Part shown: positions 42,236-51,129 of the stretch, piece by piece
Layout of the letters: each line of letters opens with the position of its first letter
Numbering within the stretch: position 1 is the first letter of the stretch
Origin: Aeromicrobium tamlense
GTDB lineage: Bacteria > Actinomycetota > Actinomycetes > Propionibacteriales > Nocardioidaceae
Assembly (NCBI RefSeq): GCF_013408555.1
Contig: NZ_JACBZN010000001.1
Coordinates: 930,001 to 994,000 of the forward strand
Length of the DNA stretch: 64,000 nucleotides
Direction of reading: 5' to 3'
Program-made: the position numbers and the translations under genes
The notes under the pieces: model-generated
Seen by the model: only the letters and a program-made list of their open reading frames with translations
Database searches by the model: none
Told to the model about the DNA's origin: nothing

Positions 42236-43543
42236 TCAGGCCTGCACGTCCGTCAGGTCGGCGGCCAGGTCTCGCATCCGCGCGACCAGTGCGTCCAGCC
42301 ACGTGCCGACGCTGGCGCGGGCGACGTGGGTGTCGGGGTAGCGGCAGCGCAGGTGGACGCCCGAGTCGTCGATGATGAACCACAGCATCACGCCGTGCGT
42401 GCGGATGGCGGCGCCGACGTACTGGGCGTCCAGGCCGGCCGCGTCGATCCGTACCGGCAGCCTGCGCAGGTCGAGCCACGACACCGCGAACATGCCGGGC
42501 TGCTCGGGCATGCCGCCCCACGGCGCCATGAGGTCGGCGAGGGGCCACGAGCCGAGCCGGATCGCCTGCTTGACGGCGGCGGAGCACGCGCGCGGGTCGG
42601 TGTCGGCGGACTCGAGCACCGAGTTCGTGATGAACCAGCCCACCGAGTCGTGCCAGCGGTCCTGGTGGCGGCTGTGCACGGGGAACACGGTGCGCAGGGG
42701 AGTGCCGGCCAGCTCGAGCGTGATCGCGGTCATCGCCGACACCGCGAGTGCCAGCGTGGACACGCGCTCGGCCGACGCGCGCGCCGAGAAGTCGGCCAGC
42801 TCGCGCAGGTCGAGGACGTCGCGGATCACGACGCGCTCGGGCTGGGGGGTGGGGTCGCCCAGGGGGAGCGGGAAGCGGGGCATGGCGCCGCCCCCGGCCT
42901 CGATCACGTGGTCCCAGCGCTCGCGGATCTCGTCGGGCGCCGGGGGACGCTGCGCGAGCTCGACGGTGTGCTCGGCGAAGGTCGGCACGGCAGGCAGCGC
43001 GGGCGACTCGCCCTCGCCGATCCGCCCGAGCGCCGCCAGCAGGTCGCGCGCGATGACGAGCAACGACCACATGTCCACGTGGGCGTGGTCGGCCGCGATC
43101 ACCAGGGTCGGGCCGTCGGCGGTCTCGATCACGCAGAACCGGTGGGACGGCCGTGCGTACGGCCGGCAGGTCGCGTCGAGGACGTCGCGCAGCGCGTCGT
43201 TCATGGCCTGACCCGGCAGGACCTCGTGCTCGGTCCACCTCCCGGCCTCGACGGTCACCTCGTGCAGGGCGGGCGTCCCGTCGTCGTCCGGCACGAAGAC
43301 CGAGCGCAGCGTGCCGTGCGCCTGGACGACGGCGCACCACGCCGCCGCCAGGTCGTCGCGCGGCACGGGGGAGGGCAGGCGCATCGCGAGCGCCATCCAC
43401 GAGCCGGGACGGTCGCCGAAGCTCACGTGGCGGGCCTGGTCGAACGACACGGGCAGCCGGGCGCCCGGCTCGGACACGATCGGGTCGTGACTCAGCAGGG
43501 GCCCGAAGGGGAGGCGCAGGTGCGCGACGTGCGTCAGTCGCAT
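42236..43543 (-). CDS. stand-alone condensation-domain protein
   Basis: 435 residues of the NRPS-condensation/PapA superfamily. The active-site HxxxD is ADHAHVDMWSLL (H153, D157); the usual first His and the Gly after Asp are replaced (Asp and Met), so the motif is degenerate but keeps the general base. Other supporting stretches: SWMALAMRLPSPVPRDDLAA, AAWCAVVQAHGTLRSVF and WHDSVGWFITNSVL (the DFGWG-like bridge region is altered). Could be an acyltransferase acting on a surface lipid or small molecule. No carrier protein or adenylation gene is adjacent. Leaderless promoter TAGGTT (43550-43555, minus) 6 nt before ATG. Confidence 0.78.
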   Translation of the reverse strand: MRLTHVAHLRLPFGPLLSHDPIVSEPGARLPVSFDQARHVSFGDRPGSWMALAMRLPSPVPRDDLAAAWCAVVQAHGTLRSVFVPDDDGTPALHEVTVEAGRWTEHEVLPGQAMNDALRDVLDATCRPYARPSHRFCVIETADGPTLVIAADHAHVDMWSLLVIARDLLAALGRIGEGESPALPAVPTFAEHTVELAQRPPAPDEIRERWDHVIEAGGGAMPRFPLPLGDPTPQPERVVIRDVLDLRELADFSARASAERVSTLALAVSAMTAITLELAGTPLRTVFPVHSRHQDRWHDSVGWFITNSVLESADTDPRACSAAVKQAIRLGSWPLADLMAPWGGMPEQPGMFAVSWLDLRRLPVRIDAAGLDAQYVGAAIRTHGVMLWFIIDDSGVHLRCRYPDTHVARASVGTWLDALVARMRDLAADLTDVQA

Positions 43544-43549
43544 GCCAGT

Positions 43550-43555
43550 AACCTA
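43550..43555 (-). promoter_or_regulatory. -10 box of the condensation-domain gene (leaderless)
   Basis: TAGGTT on the minus strand, 6 nt before the ATG at 43543. Confidence 0.48.
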
Positions 43556-43590
43556 TTGCCCTCGCCGCCATCACGACTCAGGAGCAGCCC

Positions 43591-44373
43591 GTGCACCGTT
43601 TCTCCGTGCCGGACGCCGAGCTCGCCTGGGCGTTCAGCGACGAGTCCGGTCACCCCGTCGTGCAGCTGCACGGCCTGACCTCCAGCCGTTCGCGTGACCG
43701 CCTGCTCGACCTCGACCTCGGTCGCGGACTGTCCGACACGCGCCTGCTGCGCTACGACGCGCGCGGCCACGGGCACTCGAGCGGCCGACCCGTGCCCGAG
43801 GACTACCGCTGGGCGAACCTCGCGGACGACCTGCTGCGACTGCTCGACTTCTGGTTCCCCGACGAGGCCGTGCACGGGGTGGGCCCGTCGATGGGCACCG
43901 CCACGCTGCTGCATGCCGCCGTGCGCGAGCCCGATCGCTTCAGCGGCTTCACCCTGCTGCTGCCTCCCACGGCGTGGGCCACCCGTACGGCGCGCGCCGA
44001 CGACTACCGGCGGCTGGCCGACCTCGTCGAGACCGAGGGGGTCGAGCCGTTCCTCGCGCTCGACCGGGTGGCGCCCAAGCCGCCGGCCACCCTCGGGCAT
44101 CCCGACACCGTCCCTCACGTGCGCGGCGAGCTGCTGCCTTCGGTGCTGCGTGGCGCCGCGCTCAGCGACCTGCCTGCTCCCGAGCTCCTGGAGCGGATCG
44201 ACCTGCCGACCACGGTGCTCGCGTGGATCGACGACCCGGCCCACCCCCTCTCCACGGCCGAGGCCCTCGTCGACCTCCTGCCGCAGGCGGTCCTGCAGGT
44301 CGCCCACACGCCCGAGGACGTCCGGCGCTGGCCCGGTGTGCTCGCCGCCGACATCGCGCGCCACACCGCCTGA
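43591..44373 (+). CDS. alpha/beta-hydrolase
   Basis: 260 residues. HPVVQLHGLTSSRSRDRLLD is the oxyanion HG motif, VHGVGPSMGTATLLHAAV the nucleophile elbow (GPSMG with Ser), and WIDDPAHPLSTAEAL the acidic residue region. The catalytic His probably lies in LQVAHTPEDVRRWPG. Start GTG with AGGAG upstream. Substrate unknown; divergent from the condensation-domain gene. Confidence 0.85.
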   Translation: MHRFSVPDAELAWAFSDESGHPVVQLHGLTSSRSRDRLLDLDLGRGLSDTRLLRYDARGHGHSSGRPVPEDYRWANLADDLLRLLDFWFPDEAVHGVGPSMGTATLLHAAVREPDRFSGFTLLLPPTAWATRTARADDYRRLADLVETEGVEPFLALDRVAPKPPATLGHPDTVPHVRGELLPSVLRGAALSDLPAPELLERIDLPTTVLAWIDDPAHPLSTAEALVDLLPQAVLQVAHTPEDVRRWPGVLAADIARHTA

Positions 44374-44405
44374 GTCCGCACACGCGTCCCACCGAGCGAG
44401 GTTTC

Positions 44406-44526
44406 CCGTCACCTTGCGGGGGAAGTTCTCCCCGCAAGGTGACGGATTCCCCGGTGAACAGGGGAATCCTCGACCCTCCCCGCCCACAGCACGAGGGCCC
44501 CGACCGAAGCGGTCGGGGCCCTCGTG
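44406..44526. terminator. three tandem hairpins between convergent genes
   Basis: Hairpin 1: perfect 16-bp arms (44406-44421, 44430-44445). Hairpin 2: 7-bp arms (44446-44452, 44461-44467). Hairpin 3: perfect 16-bp arms (44490-44505, 44511-44526) with loop GAAGC, GC-rich, ending next to the qcrB stop. Together they can terminate both the hydrolase and qcrB transcripts. Confidence 0.78.
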
Positions 44527-44538
44527 GGTGAAGTGCGA

Positions 44539-46245
44539 TCAGTGGACGCGCGGGACGCCGGTCTCGGAGACGCCCTGGAAGTCGTCGCCGAGCTCCACCG
44601 GGTGCTCGCCGCCGCCGGCCAGGTGCTCGGCCGCGTGGTCCATGTCGTGACGGGTCGGCTTGTCCACCGAGCCGTCGTAGTAGAAGCGGCGCAGCTTGGC
44701 GCGGAGCGACTGCTTGCGGTACTTCGGGTTCCGCACGCCGTACGCGTCCTGCTGGTGCACTTCCTCGATCTCGGGCAGACGCTCGCGCGACGACGTGAGC
44801 TGGTAAGCGGACGAGTCCGGCAGCGGGGCGTGACGCTCCGCGTACCCACCGTCGGGGGAGCGGTCGATGACGCCCGTCTCCCAGCCGTGGGTCAGCGTCT
44901 CGTTGTCCTTGCGCTGCAGCGAGATGCAGATGCGCTTCGTGACGATGAACGCGATCACCGGGAACACGAAGATGCCGATGCGCAGGACCCACGTGATGGC
45001 GAAGATGTCCAGGCCGAACTTCAGCGCGATGATGTCGTTGCCGCCGGCGATCCAGCCGCAGGCGTAGGCGGTCATCGCGGCCACGCCGAGCGCGGTGCGG
45101 ACCGGGGCGTTGCGCGGACGCTCGAGCAGGTGGTGCTCACGCTGGTCGCCGGTGATCCAGCGCTCGATGAACGGCCACAGGGCGAGCGACGTGAACAGGA
45201 TGCCCAGGCCACCGACGCCGGGGAGGAAGACGCTCCACGTCCACGTGCGGTTGAACCACGTGGTCTCCAGCGGCGGCATGAGGCGCACGAGGCCCTCGGA
45301 CAGACCCATGTACCAGTCGGGCTGCGAGCCGGCCGTGACCTCGGAGGGGTTGTACGGACCGTACGCCCACACCGGGTTGATCTGGATCAGCGCACCCATG
45401 AGGGCGGTGAAGCCGAACACGACGAAGAAGAAGCCGCCGGCCTTGGCCATGTACACCGGGAGCATGGGGTAGCCCACGACGTTCTCCTGCGTGCGTCCTG
45501 CGCCCGGCCACTGCGTGTGCTTGTGGTAGACGAGCAGCAGCATGTGCGCACCGATGAGGCCCAGCAGGATCGCCGGGATGAGCAGGATGTGTGCCATGTA
45601 GAGGCGGGGGATGATGATCTCGCCGGGGAACTCGCCGCCGAAGATGAAGAACTCCAGGTAGGAGCCGACGAGCGGGATCGAGCGGATCAGACCGTCGACG
45701 AACCGCAGGCCCGTGCCCGACAGCAGGTCGTCGGGGAGCGAGTAGCCCGCGAAGCCCTCGACCATGCCCAGCGCGAGCAGGCCGACGCCGATGAGCCAGT
45801 TGATCTCACGCGGCTTGCGGTAGGCGCCCGTGAAGAACACGCGCAGCATGTGGGCCATCATCGCCGCCACGAACAGGGCAGCCGCCCAGTGGTGGATCTG
45901 GCGCATCAGCAGGCCGCCGCGGATGTCGAACGAGATGTCGAGCGTGGAGGCGTAGGCCTGCGACATCTCGATGCCGTAGAGCGGCGCGTAGGAGCCGCGG
46001 TACTCGACCTCGCCCATGCTGGGGACGAACCACAGCGTGAGGAAGACGCCCGACAGCAGCAGGACGACGAAGCTCCACAGAGCGATCTCGCCGAGCATGA
46101 AGGACCAGTGCTCGGGGAAGACCTTGCGCAGGTTCTTCTTGCCTGCGGCGGCCAGACCGAGCCGGTCGTCGAACCAGCCGACCGGGCCGGCCAGCTTCTT
46201 GCCGGTCGAGGAGTCCTCGATCCGGGTGAAGGTGCTCTGGCTCAT
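44539..46245 (-). CDS. qcrB: cytochrome bc1 complex cytochrome b subunit
   Basis: 568 residues, eight-helix core with an actinobacterial C-terminal extension (about 130 residues, rich in Arg and acidic residues). Heme ligands occur in MRQIHHWAAALFVAAMMAHM and HILLIPAILLGLIGAHMLLL; quinol site PEF-type motif corresponds to PLETTWFNRTWTW region and PSEVTAGSQPDWYMGL. Oxidises menaquinol and passes electrons through the b hemes. Start ATG overlaps the qcrA stop (ATGA). Third gene of qcrC-A-B. Confidence 0.95.
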   Translation of the reverse strand: MSQSTFTRIEDSSTGKKLAGPVGWFDDRLGLAAAGKKNLRKVFPEHWSFMLGEIALWSFVVLLLSGVFLTLWFVPSMGEVEYRGSYAPLYGIEMSQAYASTLDISFDIRGGLLMRQIHHWAAALFVAAMMAHMLRVFFTGAYRKPREINWLIGVGLLALGMVEGFAGYSLPDDLLSGTGLRFVDGLIRSIPLVGSYLEFFIFGGEFPGEIIIPRLYMAHILLIPAILLGLIGAHMLLLVYHKHTQWPGAGRTQENVVGYPMLPVYMAKAGGFFFVVFGFTALMGALIQINPVWAYGPYNPSEVTAGSQPDWYMGLSEGLVRLMPPLETTWFNRTWTWSVFLPGVGGLGILFTSLALWPFIERWITGDQREHHLLERPRNAPVRTALGVAAMTAYACGWIAGGNDIIALKFGLDIFAITWVLRIGIFVFPVIAFIVTKRICISLQRKDNETLTHGWETGVIDRSPDGGYAERHAPLPDSSAYQLTSSRERLPEIEEVHQQDAYGVRNPKYRKQSLRAKLRRFYYDGSVDKPTRHDMDHAAEHLAGGGEHPVELGDDFQGVSETGVPRVH

Positions 46246-47333
46246 GCGTCATCACCGGACTTCTTGTCGAGGTTCTTCTGATCGCGGGCGAGTTCGGGGT
46301 AGCTCGGCGCGACGATCTCGGGGAAGTCGCTGACCGCGATGAGGTAGCCCTCGCCGTCGACCGCGAGCGGCAGCTGCGGCAGCGGGCGGTAGGCGGGGCC
46401 GAAGATCACCTTGCCGTTGTCCGCCAGGTCGAAGGTCGACTGGTGGCAGGGGCACAGCAGGTGGTGGGTCTGCTGTTCCCACAGGCTGATGGGGCAGCCG
46501 ACGTGGGTGCAGATCTTGGAGTAGCACAGGATGCCGTCGACACCCCAGTTCTCGCGCCCCTTCTTGGGGGTGATGTCCTCGGGGCGCATGCGCACGACGA
46601 TGACCGCGGCCTTGGCCTTGGCGGCCAGCAGGTCGTGACCGTGCAGGACCGGGTGGCCCTCGTCGTCGGTCTCGAAGAAGATCGCGGGCTCGGCGTTGAC
46701 GAGCTGGCCGACCTCGAGGTCGGACGGCTTGATGGGGGCGCCCGAGACGTCGTTGACGACGCGCATGCCCTTCTTCCACACCGTCTCGTCCTGGCTGTGG
46801 GGGAGGGGGCCCAGGTCGCGCAGCAGCACGATCGCGGGCAGGCCCATCGCGCCGACGGCGCCGAGGAGGCTGTTGCGGATCAGGGGACGACGGCCGATGC
46901 CGCTCTCCTGGACGCCCGCGTTGAGGTCGGCCAGGACGGCCGCGCGGTCCTCGTCGCTGGAGCGCGCCGGGTGACGGAGCTCGACCATCTCCTGATCGCC
47001 CATGAGCTTCTTGGCCCACTGGATGATGCCGATGCCGATCAGCAGCAGGGCGCCGCCGAGTGTCGTGCCGAACGCGAAGTTCTGCGCCGACCAGCCGCCG
47101 AAGGCGTTGCCGCTGTTCGGGTCGCCGAACGCGAAGATGCGCGTGTCGGCGTCGACCGTGAAGTACGCGACGCAGAAGCCCAGCAGCAGCAGCGTGGCCA
47201 CGCCGAACATGCCGGCGATCTGGCGCTCGGTGCGGCGCTCCTGGTCGACGTCGACGTCCTGCGGGCGGTACTGGTGGGGAGCCAGTCCCGGATCGGCGAC
47301 GGGATCGCCGGTGGGTTCGATGTCCGTGCTCAT
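46242..47333 (-). CDS. qcrA: Rieske iron-sulphur subunit of the bc1 complex
   Basis: 363 residues, larger than proteobacterial Rieske proteins and with three N-terminal transmembrane helices (about 40-60, 80-110, 150-170), as in other actinobacteria. Cluster motifs CTHVGC and CPCHQSTF hold the two Cys and two His ligands. GPAYRPLPQLPL follows. Overlaps qcrC and qcrB by 4 bp. Receives electrons from quinol at QcrB. Confidence 0.95.
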   Translation of the reverse strand: MSTDIEPTGDPVADPGLAPHQYRPQDVDVDQERRTERQIAGMFGVATLLLLGFCVAYFTVDADTRIFAFGDPNSGNAFGGWSAQNFAFGTTLGGALLLIGIGIIQWAKKLMGDQEMVELRHPARSSDEDRAAVLADLNAGVQESGIGRRPLIRNSLLGAVGAMGLPAIVLLRDLGPLPHSQDETVWKKGMRVVNDVSGAPIKPSDLEVGQLVNAEPAIFFETDDEGHPVLHGHDLLAAKAKAAVIVVRMRPEDITPKKGRENWGVDGILCYSKICTHVGCPISLWEQQTHHLLCPCHQSTFDLADNGKVIFGPAYRPLPQLPLAVDGEGYLIAVSDFPEIVAPSYPELARDQKNLDKKSGDDA

Positions 47334-48169
47334 CGCTTCTTCGACCTCGTTCCGTGCATGCCGATCCAGACCGCGAACGCGGTGAGCCCGCCGATGCCGA
47401 TGATCCAGACGAACATGCCGTCGACCACGGGGCCCAGGCCGCCGCCACCGATGCCGCCGTCGTTGCCCTGCTGCTGCACGGTCTTGACGTAGGCGATGAT
47501 GTTGCGCTTGTCCTCGGGGGTCAGCACGTCCTCGGAGAAGACGGGCATCTGCTGCGGGCCGGTGAGCATGGCCTCGTAGATGTGGATGGCGTCGACGCCC
47601 TTGAGCGTCGGGGCGTAGCGGCCACTGGGGAGGGCGCCGCCGGCGCCGACCGAGTTGTGGCACGCGGTGCAGTTGGTGCGGAAGAACTCGCCGCCCTCGG
47701 AGATGCCCTCCTTGTCGACGCTCTGCCAGTCGAGGTCCTCCTCGGACGGACGCGCGGGTCCGGGGGCGAGGGAGGCGACGTAGGCGGCGATCTGGTCGAT
47801 CTCGTCCTGCGTGTACTCGATGTGCTTGCGCGGGGCCTGCGGCGCGGTCTGCGCCATCGGCATGCGGCCGGTCTCCATCTGGAAGCCGACGGCGGCCGCG
47901 CCGACGCCGATCAGGGAGGGGCCGTAGTTGCCCTTCTCGTCACCGTCGCCGGCGGTCGTGATGCCCTCGGCGTTGAGGCCGTGGCAGCTGGCGCAGCCGA
48001 CGACGAAGAGCTGGCGGCCCGCCTCGATCTGCGAGACCGAGGAGGCGGACTCGGCGGTGGCCGGTTCCGGCGCGACCGTCGCGTATGCCGCGCCGGTCAG
48101 CAAGAGGGCCAGGGCCAGCAGCGCCAGGAGCGCCATGGGGTGCCGGCGGCGTGTCGACAGTTTCCGCAC
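47330..48169 (-). CDS. qcrC: diheme cytochrome c subunit of the bc1 complex
   Basis: 279 residues with the GTG at 48167-48169, which has ACGAGG 8 nt upstream. N-terminal transmembrane helix (about 13-30, ALLALLALALLLTGAAYA), two cytochrome c domains with CASCH and CTACH, and a C-terminal transmembrane helix (about 255-272). A longer frame starts at ATG 48257-48259, 7 nt from TAGTCT (48267-48272), which is the leaderless pattern. The extension of 30 residues has weak codon bias, so I treat it as untranslated leader, but it could be real. QcrC replaces soluble cytochrome c by direct contact with CtaC. Confidence 0.92.
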   Translation of the reverse strand: MRKLSTRRRHPMALLALLALALLLTGAAYATVAPEPATAESASSVSQIEAGRQLFVVGCASCHGLNAEGITTAGDGDEKGNYGPSLIGVGAAAVGFQMETGRMPMAQTAPQAPRKHIEYTQDEIDQIAAYVASLAPGPARPSEEDLDWQSVDKEGISEGGEFFRTNCTACHNSVGAGGALPSGRYAPTLKGVDAIHIYEAMLTGPQQMPVFSEDVLTPEDKRNIIAYVKTVQQQGNDGGIGGGGLGPVVDGMFVWIIGIGGLTAFAVWIGMHGTRSKKR

Positions 48170-48266
48170 CGAGAGAACCTCGTTCCTGAGAATCTGAGAA
48201 TCGGGACCGGAGGTGGGGTCGGCGTCGCGACTTCGTCCCATCTCCGAGGGCCCGTGCATTCGCCTC

Positions 48267-48272
48267 AGACTA
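48267..48272 (-). promoter_or_regulatory. -10 box of the qcrCAB operon
   Basis: TAGTCT on the minus strand. If transcription starts 7 nt downstream, the transcript begins at ATG 48257-48259 (leaderless) or has a 90-nt leader to the GTG at 48169. Confidence 0.45.
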
Positions 48273-48322
48273 GCGAGGCACGAGCTCAGCCTGTGTAGTT
48301 AGGTCCGCCTATCCCCGAGGGG

Positions 48323-48928
48323 TCAGCGGATGATGTAGATGGCCGCGAACAGGGCCACCCAGACGACGTCGACGAAGTGCCAGTAGTAGGACACGACGAT
48401 CGCGGAGACCGCCTGCTCGTGGGTGAACTTGCGCGCCGCGTAGGTGCGGCCGATGACGAGCAGGAAGGCCAGCAGGCCGCCGATCACGTGCAGGCCGTGG
48501 AAGCCGGTGGCGAGGTAGAAGAGGGAGCCGTACGCGGAGCTCTGGATCGTCAGGCCCTCGTGGACCAGCTCGGCGTACTCGGTGGCCTGACCGCCGATGA
48601 ACACGGCGCCCATGATGAAGCTGATGATGAACCACTTGCGCATGCCGGCCGCGTTGCCCTTGGCCGCGGCGTAGACGCCGAGCTGGCAGGTGACGGACGA
48701 CAGCACCAGGATCGTGGTGTTGACCGTGGCGAACGGGATGTTCAGGAGCTCGGTCTCCTGGGCCCACAGCTCCGGCGCGACGCTGCGCACCGTGAAGTAG
48801 GCCGCGAACAGCGTCGCGAAGAACATCAGCTCACTGGACAGCCACACGATGGTGCCGACCGTCACGTAGGACGGACGGCCCTCGACGCCGTGGAGCCGGG
48901 ACGCGGGGATCGCAGAAGTAGTTGCCAC
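48323..48928 (-). CDS. ctaE: cytochrome c oxidase subunit III
   Basis: 201 residues with five transmembrane segments: [40 protein letters not shown], and [20 protein letters not shown] with HE-type ending [20 protein letters not shown]. Third core subunit of the aa3 oxidase, encoded upstream of qcrC as in mycobacteria. GTG start (48926-48928), leaderless: CATAAT (48935-48940, minus) is 6 nt upstream. Confidence 0.94.
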   Translation of the reverse strand: MATTSAIPASRLHGVEGRPSYVTVGTIVWLSSELMFFATLFAAYFTVRSVAPELWAQETELLNIPFATVNTTILVLSSVTCQLGVYAAAKGNAAGMRKWFIISFIMGAVFIGGQATEYAELVHEGLTIQSSAYGSLFYLATGFHGLHVIGGLLAFLLVIGRTYAARKFTHEQAVSAIVVSYYWHFVDVVWVALFAAIYIIR

Positions 48929-48934
48929 GCCCTC

Positions 48935-48946
48935 ATTATGTACGAT
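48935..48946. promoter_or_regulatory. abutting divergent -10 boxes of ctaE and the receiver-like gene
   Basis: Minus-strand CATAAT (48935-48940) and plus-strand TACGAT (48941-48946) abut back to back with no gap, each 6 nt from its GTG. RNA polymerase cannot open both at once, so the two genes should compete for transcription. Confidence 0.5.
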
Positions 48947-48952
48947 GCCATC

Positions 48953-49366
48953 GTGAGCCAGCACCAGCCCCTTCGTGTCCTGCTCTACAGCGATGACGTC
49001 AAGGTCCGAACGGCCGTCGTCGCAGCGCTGGGCACCAGGCCGCACCCCGATCTGCCGCCGTTGGAATTCGTCGAGTGCGCCACCGAGCCGGTGGTCTGGC
49101 AGCAGCTCGACGCCGGGGGCATCGCGCTGGCGATCCTCGACGGCGAGGCCGTCCCGGCCGGCGGCATGGGCATCGCCCGCCAGATGAAGGACGAGCTCTA
49201 CCAGGGCCCGCCGAGCCTCGTGCTGACCGGTCGCCCGCAGGACGCGTGGCTGGCCACCTGGTCGCGCGCGGACGCGGTGGTCCCGCAGCCGCTCGACCCG
49301 TTCCGCCTCGCCGAGTCGGTCATCGCGCTGCTGCGCGGTGCCGCCGTCCCGGCCGCGCGTCCTTGA
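48953..49366 (+). CDS. receiver-like (CheY-fold) protein
   Basis: 137 residues. [20 protein letters not shown] is the first strand and helix, with Asp-Asp where the acidic pair of receivers sits. [20 protein letters not shown] has the phospho-acceptor Asp region ([10 protein letters not shown]), and [20 protein letters not shown] ends with [10 protein letters not shown] in place of the usual Lys-Pro. Looks like a stand-alone response-regulator receiver with altered residues. Leaderless GTG; an ATG five codons upstream lies inside the promoter. Its stop overlaps the trpD start. Confidence 0.72.
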   Translation: MSQHQPLRVLLYSDDVKVRTAVVAALGTRPHPDLPPLEFVECATEPVVWQQLDAGGIALAILDGEAVPAGGMGIARQMKDELYQGPPSLVLTGRPQDAWLATWSRADAVVPQPLDPFRLAESVIALLRGAAVPAARP

Positions 49367-50415
49367 GCGGCGGCCCCGCGGCGCTGTCCTGGCCGCACGT
49401 CCTCACCGAGCTGCTCGCCGGGCACGACCTCGACGCCGACGCCACCGCGTGGGCGATGGGCGAGATCCTCTCCGGTGACGCCAGCGGCGCCCAGATCGCG
49501 GGCTTCGCGGTCGCGCTGCGCGCCAAGGGCGAGACGTCCGCCGAGCTGCAGGGCCTGGTCGACGCGATGTACGCCAAGGCCACCACGCTCGACCTCGACG
49601 ACCGCGTCGTCGACATCGTGGGCACGGGCGGCGACATGGCCAAGACGGTCAACATCTCCTCGATGGCCGCCGTCACCACCGCCGGTGCCGGGGTCGGCGT
49701 CGTCAAGCACGGCAACCGCGCGGCCTCCAGCCAGTCGGGCACGGCCGACGTCTTCGAGCGTCTCGGCGTGCGCCTCACGGTGCCGGCCGAGCACGTTCTC
49801 GACGTCTACCGCGAGGCCGGCATCACCTTCTGCTTCGCGCCGGTCTTCCACGCCTCGATGCGGTTCGCCGGCCCGGCCCGCCGCGAGCTCGGCGTGCCCA
49901 CGTTCTTCAACTTCCTCGGCCCGCTGACCAACCCGGCCCGCCCGGCGGCGTCGGCGATCGGCTGCGCCGACCCGCGCATGGCGCCGCTCATGGCCGAGGT
50001 GCTGGCGCGTCGTGGCAGCGACGCCCTGGTGTTCCGCGGAGACGACGGCCTCGACGAGATCACGGTGACCACCACCACGCGGTTCTGGCTGCCCGGTCCG
50101 GACGGCATCGAGGAGCACGTGCTCGACCCGGCCGACCTCGGCTTCGACCACGCGCCGGCCGATGCGCTGCGCGGCGGTGAGCCCGAGTACAACGCCGACG
50201 TGTTCCGCCGGGTGCTCGACGGCGAGACCGGTCCGGTGCGCGACGCGGTCGTGCTCAACGCGGGCGCCGCGATCGCCGCCCACACGGGCTCCGAGGGCCC
50301 GCTCGTCGAGCGACTGCGCGCCGGCGTGGCCCGTGCGACCGAGTCGATCGACTCCGGTGCCGCCCGCGCGGCCCTGGCCCGCTGGGTCGAGGCGACCTCG
50401 CGCCACGTCGCCTGA
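49363..50415 (+). CDS. trpD: anthranilate phosphoribosyltransferase
   Basis: 350 residues from the TTG at 49363, overlapping the stop of the receiver-like gene (TTGA). Motifs: [20 protein letters not shown] (PRPP loop), [19 protein letters not shown] and [14 protein letters not shown]. Second step of tryptophan synthesis. Other trp genes are elsewhere. The start is supported by the overlap; the next in-frame candidates are further inside conserved sequence. Confidence 0.93.
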   Translation: MSGGPAALSWPHVLTELLAGHDLDADATAWAMGEILSGDASGAQIAGFAVALRAKGETSAELQGLVDAMYAKATTLDLDDRVVDIVGTGGDMAKTVNISSMAAVTTAGAGVGVVKHGNRAASSQSGTADVFERLGVRLTVPAEHVLDVYREAGITFCFAPVFHASMRFAGPARRELGVPTFFNFLGPLTNPARPAASAIGCADPRMAPLMAEVLARRGSDALVFRGDDGLDEITVTTTTRFWLPGPDGIEEHVLDPADLGFDHAPADALRGGEPEYNADVFRRVLDGETGPVRDAVVLNAGAAIAAHTGSEGPLVERLRAGVARATESIDSGAARAALARWVEATSRHVA

Positions 50416-50437
50416 CACCGGTCGTCCCGGCCGGCGA

Positions 50438-50443
50438 TAGCGT
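50438..50443 (+). promoter_or_regulatory. -10 box of the GPP34 gene (leaderless)
   Basis: TAGCGT, 6 nt before the ATG at 50450. Confidence 0.48.
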
Positions 50444-50449
50444 GGCGGC

Positions 50450-51112
50450 ATGAGCATCGCCGGCGACCTCACACTCCTGGCCACCGATCCCGACACCGGC
50501 ACGTTCCGGCTGGCGAGCTCGAACCCGACCGCCGTGTTCGCCGGTGCGCACCTCATCGACCTCGTGCAGCTGGGTCGCGTGGACACCATCGGAGAGAGGC
50601 GTCGCGCGAAGGTGCAGGTGCTCGACCGGACCCCGACGGGCCGACCCGACGTCGACCACGCGCTGTCGCGGCTCAAGGACAGGCCGGTCTCGATCTCCTC
50701 GGCCATCTCGCGGATGGGGCACCAAGGGCGTCAGCGGGCCTACGCCGCCCTGGAGCAGGAGCACCGGGTGCGCTCGCGCACCGAGCGGGTGCTGCTGTTC
50801 GAGGTCACCCGGCACGACGTCGTGGACACCGAGCGGCGTGACCGGCTCGTGCGCGACGTCCGCGCCGTGCTGGTCGAGGGCGCCGAGCCGGACGCCACCA
50901 CGGGCCCGCTGGTCTCGCTGCTCGCGGCGGTGAGCCAGCTGCGGCTCGTCGTGGAGCGGTCGGAGCACAGGGCCGCGAAGGCACGCGCCAAGCAGGTCTC
51001 GGCGGAGGACTGGGCGAGCGAGGCGGTACGCCGCGCGGTGGCGGGTGCCGAGGCCGCCGTCACGGCGGCGATCATCGGCGCCACGACCGCGGCGGCCGCC
51101 GGCGCCTCGTGA
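50450..51112 (+). CDS. GPP34 (Golgi phosphoprotein 3-like) protein
   Basis: 220 residues. Starts SIAGDLTLLATDPDTGTFRL, then HLIDLVQLGRVDTIGERRRA, SSAISRMGHQGRQRAYAALE and RDVRAVLVEGAEPDATTGPL: the pattern of the actinobacterial GPP34 family, related to the PI4P-binding GOLPH3. Roles are not established in bacteria; a peripheral membrane or secondary-metabolism role has been suggested for paralogues. Convergent with the Lrp-type gene, with the inverted-repeat element between them. Confidence 0.82.
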   Translation: MSIAGDLTLLATDPDTGTFRLASSNPTAVFAGAHLIDLVQLGRVDTIGERRRAKVQVLDRTPTGRPDVDHALSRLKDRPVSISSAISRMGHQGRQRAYAALEQEHRVRSRTERVLLFEVTRHDVVDTERRDRLVRDVRAVLVEGAEPDATTGPLVSLLAAVSQLRLVVERSEHRAAKARAKQVSAEDWASEAVRRAVAGAEAAVTAAIIGATTAAAAGAS

Positions 51113-51129
51113 GCCTCGGTCCAGGCCAC

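Noticed and set aside
48170-48259. 30-residue N-terminal extension of QcrC
   Set aside because: Kept as an alternative only: a -10 box supports it, but weak codon bias and a Shine-Dalgarno site at the GTG of 48169 favour the shorter form.
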